A stretch of 64,000 nt of DNA from Aotearoamyces nothofagi (lineage: Eukaryota; Ascomycota; Leotiomycetes; Leotiales; Tympanidaceae), in NCBI GenBank assembly GCA_015345905.1, contig JADDTR010000001.1, positions 248,001 to 312,000 of the forward strand, written 5' to 3'. Below are positions 55,569 to 64,000 of this stretch, piece after piece. The stretch's first letter is position 1; the number at the start of each line of letters is the position of its first letter. Both the position numbers and the translations under genes were made by a program. The notes under the pieces were generated by a model, which was not told where the DNA came from, searched no databases, and saw nothing but the letters and a program-made list of their open reading frames with translations.

Positions 55569-57028
55569 CTAGACCTTAATAGCAAATAACTTCAAATATT
55601 CATAATCCAGGATGTTATTATCCACGGTCTCCCTGATGAGTTTCTGGTTCTCCTCGCCATACTTCTCAGCCCATTCCTGATTTTCCTTTTCAATAGTCTT
55701 TATTTTCTTTTTCTTGACGGAACACGTGTCAGCAAACAGCCATCAAATGATCAATACTTAAAAGAAAAAGAATGGCCATTTTAAGGTGCCAATCAAACTC
55801 TGATAACAAGACGAGATGGAGCACACGTGAAAGGTCTACTTACATGGGTTGGATCTCTAGGCCTTAACGAGCAGCTGTCAATGGCATCGTTATGGAACCC
55901 TCTCCATTTCTCAAAGGCATCTTTCGCTTGCTGGTGATCCTCCTCAGTGTTCCAACACAGCATATCCTCGCTGTAGTCAATGCCAACTTCCTTACAATAT
56001 GCTTGGATGATGCCTGCAGGGTTATCAAGGAGGTCATCAGCATCCACGACAGTGATACTGACTTCGCCATCCTTTAGATGGCCATTGTATTCACCAGCAC
56101 GTGCCGGACCAATTTGGTTCTGGGATAGAAGAAAATCAAAAACTCGACGGAGCTCATCATAGCCGGCTTCGGATGGCATGAAGTCGTAGAACCCGGTGAC
56201 TTTGTCAAGCGGAGGAACGGTGCAACGAAAATAAGATGGGATACTATAGCGAGGATGGCGGATCAGGAAGGTGAAGTGGAACTGCTTCAGGATCTCTGCT
56301 GGGACGACTGTTGGGTTGCCGGGCTCTGCAGCAGTGTCATAGGGATAAGGAGTCGATTTGGTATCATTGGTGACGCCATTTGTTCCCACTCCCTTCTTAA
56401 CCCTCTTACCTCCAAGTGACGGTGCAATGGCTGCTAGTTTTCCTTCTGGAGGAACAAGGTAGTGGATTATATCCTTGATAAAAAGACGTTTTCCCTAAAG
56501 TTTGTTAGCTTACGTCCTTCGAAGTGTCTATACGAAGTATAAAAGTACTAAAAGGAAGACGCAAAAGCAAGAGCAAAACGAAAAGTAGCGGTAGTGGTAT
56601 ATCAATGATTGATCTATATAAATTATTTTCCAACAAGATAGGGCTTGATAAGGGTTAAATTCGTGACCACAATGGGAGCAATAAGCAAAACATAGATGAT
56701 AAAGATCCTCACCTTGTCCCCTTCCCTTTCAATCCTGTCAAACACGGCCTTGTAGGTGCTATCAGAAAAGCCACTCTCCACACGGGCCTTCTCATCATTC
56801 TCATATCTCGCGCTCAATCTCTCAGGACCGAAGTAAAAGGCATCGCCAAAAGGCTCATGTACGCAAGTAAGGATATCTCGACGGGTCATAAACACCTAGA
56901 ACAAAACAGAAGAAAAATAAGTCAGCCAACTGAACCAGGCTCTCGGCTACTGCTTGGTGGCGTACCCTTTCAAAGGCTGTAGAACAAGCGCGCGGATGCG
57001 TCGCGGCAAATATGGGCTTGTTGGACAT
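55569..57028 (-). CDS. Sulfotransferase-like P-loop protein
   Basis: Four exons: 57028-56966, 56895-56713, 56494-55844 and 55712-55569; 1041 nt, 346 aa; introns of 70, 218 and 131 bp. The product starts MSNKPIFAATHPRACSTAFE and splices to RVFMTRRDILTCVHEPFGDA; the PRACSTAFERVF stretch is a 5'-phosphosulfate-binding-like loop (RSGSTxL in classical sulfotransferases), and HEPFGDAFYFGPERLSARY fits the following conserved segment. RLFIKDIIHYLVPPEG lies near the start of exon 3, then FTFLIRHPRYSIPSYFRC, which resembles the 3'-phosphate-binding region. The C-terminal exon gives EWAEKYGEENQKLIRETVDN and DYEYLKLFAIKV. Homologs in fungi are usually annotated loosely (sulfotransferase or P-loop NTPase); the substrate is unknown. 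The unusually long introns hold in-frame extensions that mislead single-exon calls. Confidence 0.85.
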
Positions 57029-58424
57029 GGCGGGGGTCTCTATCGTACAGCCGTAATCGTAGAACCAGTTGTTGTATGTGTTATATCAGAATACACAAAA
57101 CGGCCAAGATATGGATGGAGCAACGTGTATTCTAAGATGAACTCTACAGCAGGATAGCCTGGGGGGATGCCACTAAGTGGTCTTGACAAGTGTACAAAGC
57201 AAAACAGAGCAGAGAAAAGCAGTAGTAGGTATAGCAGCGGGTAGAAGTACTTGTACAAATGGGCGTGAGAAGCTGTAAGAGCAGGAGTGCACGCGGCTGC
57301 GCGGCCTACCTTATTATATGCCATGTTCTTGCTAGACACAGCCGGCTCTCTTAGCACGGGAGCTACTTTGCTTGTCTTCAAAGGCCGAAGGGCTAAGAGA
57401 GCAATGGACGAAAAGACTGGGAAAAAACCCGCTTAAGGAAAGGCAGAATGCCGGTCGCTGCATAAGGGACAGGGGCGGTACCAGGATCGGATATCCAAGT
57501 GCCTCAACTCGTAGGGATGGAGGATGGATTGATGAGTGACGGACGACGGATGATGGGGGATGAAGGATGGAGGATGGAGGATGGAGAAAGGCATTTGGCA
57601 TTCCGCGTCCTTGGACATCCACGGCACCTACCGGTAGCTGCTAGCTTTATCGTAGGCACCTGCGACATCGATCGATCGATCCTATCCTTCGGAGACGCCC
57701 ACGGGTCCAGAAGAGAAGCGGCCAGGCCTTATCTGCCCGCCTTACGCCTGCCGTTTCTGGGCCAGACAAGCTGTATCCTGCTCCTGCTCAGTGCCGCAGC
57801 TTGAGCCTGGGTGCAGCCGCTCTCGCCCTTTCTTTCGTCCCCGCCAACTCTGCCTGCTCCCACGTGCTCCCTCCCCGATGCGACTTTTCCTTGGTGGCTT
57901 GGGTGGCTCGTGGGTCGCGACGCCACGCCCGGGCCAGAATCTGCCGCCCAGGGCTCCGTTTTCACGACGCGCTAGCCCCGTGAGCGGTCTAGCCTGTGCC
58001 GCAGAATCCAGGCACGCCCACGCCCGGAACGTCTCTCTCGGAGCGTCTCTCTCTCACCCCACGAACCACGAACTGGCGACGGCGCACCCACCTGCCGCTG
58101 GATCTCTCAGGCCCGCCCGCGGATGCACTCGAGAGTGCCGGCGTGCAGACTCTGCACTGTATTGTACAGTGCATGCCTGTCACTTCCTTGCCTATACTAT
58201 CCTCTTTGCCACCCGCCATGGCATTAAGATACATGAGACGAGGCGGGATAGAAACGGGAGACAAACGGGGCAATTGCCATTGCACTGCTCTTTCGCCCTA
58301 CTCCACTCCTGTCTACGGCAAACGCCTACATCATGTATCATAGCTTCTACGCAGATGCACCGTCCCAACCCCTCCCATCTGCCAATCTTCCAGAGACGCC
58401 AGCCCTTCTGCCTAGCAATATCAA
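57029..58424. other. Intergenic, 1.4 kb, with GGAT-rich repeats
   Basis: Upstream of the sulfotransferase-like gene and 3' flank of the Rdh54-type gene. Left part ordinary; about 57515-57586 is a purine-rich GGATGGA repeat; 57650-58150 is GC-rich. Long open frames on both strands here lack domains. Confidence 0.5.
57515..57586. repeat. GGATGGA-type degenerate heptamer tract
   Basis: Purine-rich words GGATGGA, GGATTGA and GGATGAA repeated over about 70 bp; four in a row at the end (GGATGGAGGATGGAGGATGG). Confidence 0.88.
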
Positions 58425-61347
58425 TCATGCCTTCCTAGACCCTTTTACTGCATTCGTTGACTTCTTCGCAAATACAAACCCAATCTTACAATCCACTGCC
58501 TCCAGTACTTTCACTAATATGTCGTCACCAAGCGCCTTCTTTGCGTTCATTACCTCGTCATTCTCGTGCCCAAAGACATCTACAGTTTCGCCCGAAAATA
58601 TCGAGGTATCAACATGAGTATACTCCATAAGCGCCTGCATCTTGCCTTTGGCCTGTTTTTTGCGCTTCTCTTTCGCATCGTCTAGTATCTTTTGCTCCTC
58701 GGCCTTCCAGTCATACTGAGATGCTGGAATAAGTGCAGGATTGGCGGGGAATAAAAGATCATCGTCGCTATCGTTCTCCTCAGAATCGCCAGCAATGACT
58801 TGGGCAGGCTCTGGCATGCTTAATGGCATGTCAAGAGGTCTACCATTGCAGTCACAACCAAGAAGATCATGAGTCTGGCAACCTGCCTTTAAATCCAGTC
58901 TGAAAAGATCCCGAAGCTCTTCCGTGGAAAAGCTTGACTCGTTCTTCTTTCCATCCATAACGCTGTCCGCCAGGCCCATCTTTGTAACCTGCCGCTGATA
59001 GATCTTCTCATCCATACCGCCCGCCATCAGGAACCTGTAGATCTTAACTGGCAATTTCTGCCCGTCTCGGTGTATTCGAGCCATGGCTTGCTGGTCAGTG
59101 GCAGGGTTCCAATCGACATCGAATAAAATTAAACGTGAAGCGCCTATTAGGTTAATTCCTGCGCCCCCAGACTTGGCAGAAAGTAAAAAGGCAAAATATT
59201 TCGATGAATCGGTACGGTTAAAAGTGTCAACCAAATCCTGCCGTTTAGCGGCGAGAGTACTGCCATCAAGACGAAGAAAAGGAAGTGACAGGCTTGAGAG
59301 ATGTTGACCCAGGAGATCAAGGGTAGATGTGTAGTTGGATACAAGCACAATCTTCTCCTTGGTCGTCTCAGAAAGTGTTCGCAGCATTTGGTCCAAGACA
59401 CGAATTTTGCTGCTTGATAAGCCATGGTTCATGCTTAATAATGAGGAGGGGATGCTTCCTAGAAGCCTGGCAACGTTGTTGTTACTTGGAGCTGTCTTTT
59501 GATTCGTTTGGGACAGTAGCGTCGGAGAGTTGCAGACTTTCTTCAGGACAGTGATAAGTTGAAGTGAAGCTTCCGAATTTCCGAGCACGCTGTTGAATAT
59601 CGGAGACTTCAAAACGTGCTGATACACTTCTGCCTGAGCTTTAGTCGGATTACAGAACAAGACATATTCCGATTTTGGCGGAAGGAATTCTGCAATTATC
59701 TCTGCTGACCGTCGAAGAATGAAATCCTTGGTAAGAGACATTAGTTCTTCTTGCCGGGCCTCCCCTTTTTCTTTATCCTTGTCCGATACCCCGCGCTGTC
59801 TACTTTTCATTATTGGCCCTTCAAACTCCTTCTTGAAGGTATTATACTTGCCTAGCAACCCAGGATTGATAAAATCAACCATTACAAAAAATTCCGAGAG
59901 GTCATTTTGCAAGGGTGTTCCAGTTAAAACAACTCTCCTCTCGGTATTTAAAGACAGGATAGCCTCCGCGGATTTGTTCTGGGCAGTCTTGAGGCGATGA
60001 GCCTCATCAGCAATAACGATATCGATGCCTCCTCCCTTCCTCAATTCATCCTGAACCGATCTTAGCTTTTCATAGCCAATGATCATCACGCTATAACTTT
60101 TGCCATGGGTGAAATCTGTGAGGCGAGTATTTGTATCTGCGACTAGGACACCAATTCGTTCATTACCAAGCCACTTTTTGAACTCCTTCTTCCAATTCTT
60201 GATCAAAGTCACTGGGCAGACGATGAGCGCCTTTTTTATCACACCATCTGAGCCATAGATCGGATTTTGCTTCAGTAGAGTCCACACCAATGCAATGGTC
60301 TGCAAAGTCTTCCCCAGGCCCATATCATCGGCTAAGAGTGCACCTTGCCCACTGAATGGCCGCATCCCCATCACACACTCATACAGAAATTTAACGCCGT
60401 CTCGTTGATGCGGTCGTAGCCACTGCCCGAGAAAAGGATCTAATACAACATCGACGATTTGCTTGCCTTTCGGACAATCTCGTGGCCTTTTCATAACCAA
60501 AGCTCCTCGAGCAGTTGGATCGTGGCGTGGGGTAGGTGCTCCAGTCTTATCTTGGGGCATAATGGTGGTAGAGAGTAAGGGTGTCTTGAACTGTCCTTGC
60601 ATAGCTGTGCTTCTTGGAGCAGGAGAATAGAAGTTCTTCGGGGCAACAGTTGTGGAGGTTAACCCTGTACCAACTCTCTTAACAGTTGATTTTGCCTGAT
60701 ATTCTATGCTCGACGTCCTCATCGCAGACGGAGGTTTTGATCCTTCCTCAATACTTGGAGTTCTTTTCGTAGTTGTTTTTAGGAATGGTCTTCCAGCCAT
60801 GTAATCCTCCCTGCTGATTGGAGCGTCGATCTCGATATCCTTCCCCCCTATACTCAATGTGCTTCCAGGGAGCAATGGTTCGTTGAACATGCACTTGCCC
60901 ATCTCTCTACCGGATACATCCTGAAGGTATGCATAACCGTCACGGACTGTCAAAACCCCATCGCCATCCCATGTCTTGTGTTTCTTAGTCGTAAACTTAC
61001 GCCTGGATAATGTTACCCGCAGTTAGCCATTATGTCCTGATAAAGATGTTCTACATATGAAGTTACCAAAGCACAGCCCAATAGTTTTCTAGTCCCCCAA
61101 CTGGCTTAGTTGGGGCCTGCGAGGCAATGCATGGGTTCTTGACAGAAAACAGCGGTTTCCGAGATGCATTGACCGCTAAAGAAGCTGCTGATCGCGATTT
61201 AAAAGGCAGTTCATCATCGTCAACAATGTGTATCAAGCGTCTTTTCTTCGTGGCAGGCGGTGATGAAGAAACAATTTCGACGGAATCATCCACATCTAGC
61301 TTTTCCAATGTTTTAAGCAAAGGTGGCCTAAACGGTTTGTTCCACAT
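58425..61347 (-). CDS. rdh54: Rdh54/Tid1-type Swi2/Snf2 recombination translocase
   Basis: Two exons: 61347-61067 and 61002-58425; 64-bp intron; 2859 nt, 952 aa. The start MWNKPFRPPLLKTLEK matches the short conserved N-terminal motif of Rad54/Rdh54 proteins (PFKPP-like) and was preferred over an upstream in-frame TTG. Splicing joins YWAVLW to RKFTTKKHKTWDGDG and a beta-rich small domain (YAYLQDVSGREMGKCMF). DNA translocase that removes Rad51/Dmc1 from duplex DNA and promotes strand exchange. Helicase motifs in order: I DDMGLGKTLQTI, II IADEAHRLK, III VVLTGTPLQND, IV-like KIVLVSNYTSTLDLL, V FLLSAKSGGAGINLIG, VI NPATDQQAMARIHRDGQKLP. All key residues look intact. A CxC-type zinc-like QTHDLLGCDCNG follows. 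The N-terminus has a short acidic patch; no bromodomain or chromodomain, as in Rdh54 rather than Rad54/CHD. Confidence 0.93.
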
Positions 61348-61880
61348 TTCTAAGCCTGGCAAAGCTGTTACCCAAGGATGATTACTCCGCAGCGTCGATA
61401 TTTGGCGATACGCGACTGTCTTAATCGCGAGATCACATGACTAAATGGTATTGCATCGTTCTGGAGCCCAACGAAGATCATATAGTAGTAGGCAATCCGA
61501 TTTGTAGACTACAGGGTGGGGTGTTTCATAGCCGGCTGATAGTAGTTTTGGTTAATATTATAGTCATGCACTAATGTATTGTAACATTGCTACAGTATCT
61601 AGCCAAAATCTTGCGTCAATAATTTACAAATTACCACGTACATGGGCTTTTTGCTTATTTACAGTTGAACGGTGAACCACGATATAAGACTTAAAAGTCA
61701 ATCGTAATTACTCCCTCTTCCTAATATAATAACAGCGCACTGCTGCCTTACGCAAATGTATGAGACTACTGTCGTAATCTTTTCGATGATATTTATTGTT
61801 TACTATATGCATTTTCTTTGATGCTTACCCCTCCAAAACGCCGAGTTATGGAAATTCTCTATGTGATCTACGAGAGCAGA
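61348..61880. other. Intergenic between Rdh54 and UTP10
   Basis: Rdh54 upstream region and UTP10 3' flank; AT-rich, no gene seen. Confidence 0.6.
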
Positions 61881-64000
61881 TTACTGTAACATTGAATCTA
61901 GACTCTCGCCCAAAACACCCTCAATCTTTCCAATCCAGCGATGCGTCTCCTTCTCTACGATCTCATCGTCATCCTCTTGCAACTCACTAATGAATGGTAG
62001 CATCTCTGGCAACGTTGACAACCACTCTTCTCCTAGTCGATCTGTCAAAGCCTGCTCACACTTCACGGCCGCAAGCCTGACACTGGCCACCTCAGAGCGC
62101 ATACACTTCAAGATGGCTCCGTTCAATTCCTTATAGTGGTCAGCTGAATCTGTTGCTACAGCTAGCTCCACAATCGCAGGGACCAACTCGTCAACAAGAG
62201 GTAGATTCGATGCGTTCAAGAACTGTGTGCTCAGAGTTGTAGCAATAGCATCAAAGTGAGATGGGGATTGCCAGAAGTCATCTTGGTCATGTTTGAAACA
62301 CTCAACCAACGTCCGGAGAGCCCTGGTCCATAGTTCTCTCGACTCGTCATCCTTAACGTTCACAGTTTGGAGTACCTCTACGACGTTGTCGAGAAGATAT
62401 GTCGAATAATTCGTGACGATTGACTTGAGGCTTTCGAAGAACACAGCCATAAAGGCATAGACACTTTGCAACCTGAGAATACGCCCCTTCTTATCTTTCT
62501 TTGGTAGCGCCGAAGCGGCCCAGTCAACAAGCTTAGCAAATATTGGACGGAATGTCGAATCGTTGAACTTATAGATCATTTTGATCGCAATACCGCTGAC
62601 TACGCCTTCAATCTCATTCATTTCCTCGCTGGTAATTTCTTCTTCTGATTCCATAAACCATTGTCTTCGAAGATCGAAAGCGTTCAAGAAGATAGCCGAG
62701 AGAATTGGAGAGTGCTTAGTAACAGTAGACTTTGGATGCTTGTCAATTGCTGTGCTTAACACGTCGAGATATTCCCGTAGAGCCTGTATTTGTTAGTGAA
62801 ATCCACTTAGAGTTCGTTGGTTAGAGGACTTACTAAAGTACCAGCATTTGCAGCATGTTTCCAATTATGCTCAAGGGCCCCGAACATGTTTTTGGCGTCA
62901 ATTTGCTTTGCGGCAAGTTGCAGGCATTGAATTCGACTCTCGTCAGCGTCATCATCGAGCTCTGCCTCAGCAGAATCGTTTGATATAATTAAAAGTGTGT
63001 CGAGATAGGTACCAGAAATCATGTACGGCAAGTGCTGTACCAGTGAACTTATGAATGCATATGCTGCATTGTGCAACTTTCCACCCTCATCATCATTCTC
63101 CACACCTTTCGCCATGTATTCCAAAGCCTTCGGTATAGCAACTGGGAGGACTGAGACGATACCCTCCCGGAGAATCTCCACGAGCGAGGCGAGACATAAC
63201 AAAGCCATAACTTGTAGACGTTCATCTTTCTGACCCAAGCAGTGCTCACTAGCGATTGTTTCGGCAGCCGCACCAACAGCCTCGAGATCCTTCTTGCCGT
63301 ATTTCTCTGCAATCTTATCTACACAAGCAACAGCAGTGTGCTTATAAAGAATATCTCCAGATTCTCGAATTATTGCAGTGAGTTGTGGCAAGAAGTTGAG
63401 CATCGCCAGCCGTGACACTGCGTCTGATGGGGTCTCCTTCTCGATACGAACCTCAAGGGATCGTAGAATTTTGCGACGCAACTCAACGTTGGGGCGATCC
63501 AATAAACTCTCAACTGACTTCACGAATTCACTCGTGGATAAGAGGCCTAACAGACTTTCCAAGACGTCACCGCATGCGCTGTGTAGCCTCTTATCGCCCT
63601 TAAGTCTGTCCGCCAGAGCTAAGAGATTTTCTAGCAAAGAAGAGTAGAGGTCTCGGACTCTCGAGGCGTCCATATCATCACGCTCAAGTAGCTTTCCTGT
63701 TTGGTCCACAAGTCTCTTCTGGGAAAGTAGATGAGGTAGCAATGTTAACTGGTTGAGAGTAATACGCTGTGGATCGTTAGTCCCAGAGTCGCTAGAGCTT
63801 AGCAATATGCTTGATATCGTCGGTTTTGGTTTTAGGACATCGGATGTTAAATCAAGATATTTCACAGCACTCTGAAGCTGGACGTCGACACTGAAAGCAC
63901 CAGATAAGTCCACAGTGAACTCTTTGATGTCATCCGTAGCGCCGTACTTATTAACAAGCATAGCCAATAAAGCGAACAAGAAATCTTCGGGTCCAAGAGT
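61881..64000 (-). CDS. utp10: U3 snoRNP protein UTP10 (HEATR1), C-terminal part
   Basis: The 3' part of the gene; it enters from the right edge. Exons: >64000-62834 and 62783-61881, with a 50-bp intron (GTAAGT...ACAG). The first exon is in frame to the edge (TLGPEDFLFALLAMLVNKYG). About 690 C-terminal residues are visible. UTP10 is a very large HEAT-repeat scaffold of the t-UTP subcomplex of the small-subunit processome, needed for early 18S rRNA processing and rDNA transcription. Seen: HEAT-like helix pairs (DLYSSLLENLLALADRLKGD and others), then the BP28CT-type C-terminal region with LLSAIFLNAFDLRRQWF-type wording and RPIFAKLVDWAASALPKKDK, SVYAFMAVFFESLKSIVTNY, ECFKHDQDDFWQSPSHF, ending VEKETHRWIGKIEGVLGESL. 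That C-terminal order is typical of UTP10. Confidence 0.94.

Noticed and set aside
58333-58617. 94-codon plus-strand frame overlapping the 3' end of the Rdh54-type gene
   Set aside because: Antisense to a well-supported coding exon; no domain.

Overview
The window reads as nuclear DNA of a filamentous ascomycete (Pezizomycotina; class not resolved). The signs are compact genes with introns of mostly 48-80 bp (GT...CTAAC/CTGAC...AG), fungal-only gene families, and one retroelement whose sequence is saturated with C-to-T/G-to-A style change, the footprint expected of repeat-induced point mutation (RIP). I worked out exon structures by matching splice sites and reading phase across neighbouring open frames. 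For most multi-exon genes the summed exons divide exactly by three and rebuild the expected conserved protein.

Layout. 1-577 (-): 5' part of the dynactin p62 subunit gene. 1102-8642: a broken, very AT-rich Ty3/mdg4-type LTR element on the minus strand. 9088-11799 (-): a conserved fungal protein (probably DUF8004). 11.8-15.3 kb: no gene I can support. 15268-18990 (+): an Nto1/BRPF-type PHD-finger subunit of a histone acetyltransferase complex. 19-21 kb: GC-rich, repeat-rich upstream DNA. 21140-23131 (+): an uncharacterised two-membrane-segment, low-complexity protein. 24.2-26.9 kb (-): one or two uncharacterised genes in which every inferred intron is phase 0. 28663-29763 (-): vacuolar SNARE Vam7. 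30225-31142 (-): EB1/Bim1. 31.1-35.0 kb: gene-free, with several short tandem repeats. 35026-37979 (+): secreted GH3 beta-glucosidase in five exons. 38537-39844 (-): DUF3431-type membrane protein. 42049-44375 (+): an RGS-LOV blue-light photoreceptor. 44746-46588 (-): M24B Xaa-Pro peptidase. 47174-48194 (-): hypothetical protein. 48956-50575 (+): COP9 signalosome subunit 1. 51109-53901 (-): Hsp104. 54405-55257 (+): mL67/Mhr1. 55569-57028 (-): sulfotransferase-like P-loop protein. 58425-61347 (-): Rdh54-type Swi2/Snf2 translocase. 61881-64000 (-): 3' part of UTP10.

Most genes are unrelated housekeeping functions: transport along microtubules (dynactin, EB1), chromatin (Nto1), vacuole fusion (Vam7), proteostasis (Hsp104, CSN1), recombination (Rdh54), ribosome biogenesis (UTP10) and mitochondrial translation (mL67). 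They do not form a biosynthetic cluster. The most interesting functional locus is the RGS-LOV receptor. The most interesting structural ones are the all-phase-0 gene(s) at 24-27 kb, the recurrent GC-rich tandem-repeat upstream regions, and the RIP-marked element. I found no tRNA, rRNA or CRISPR array. All family assignments come from recognised motifs, not from a search.
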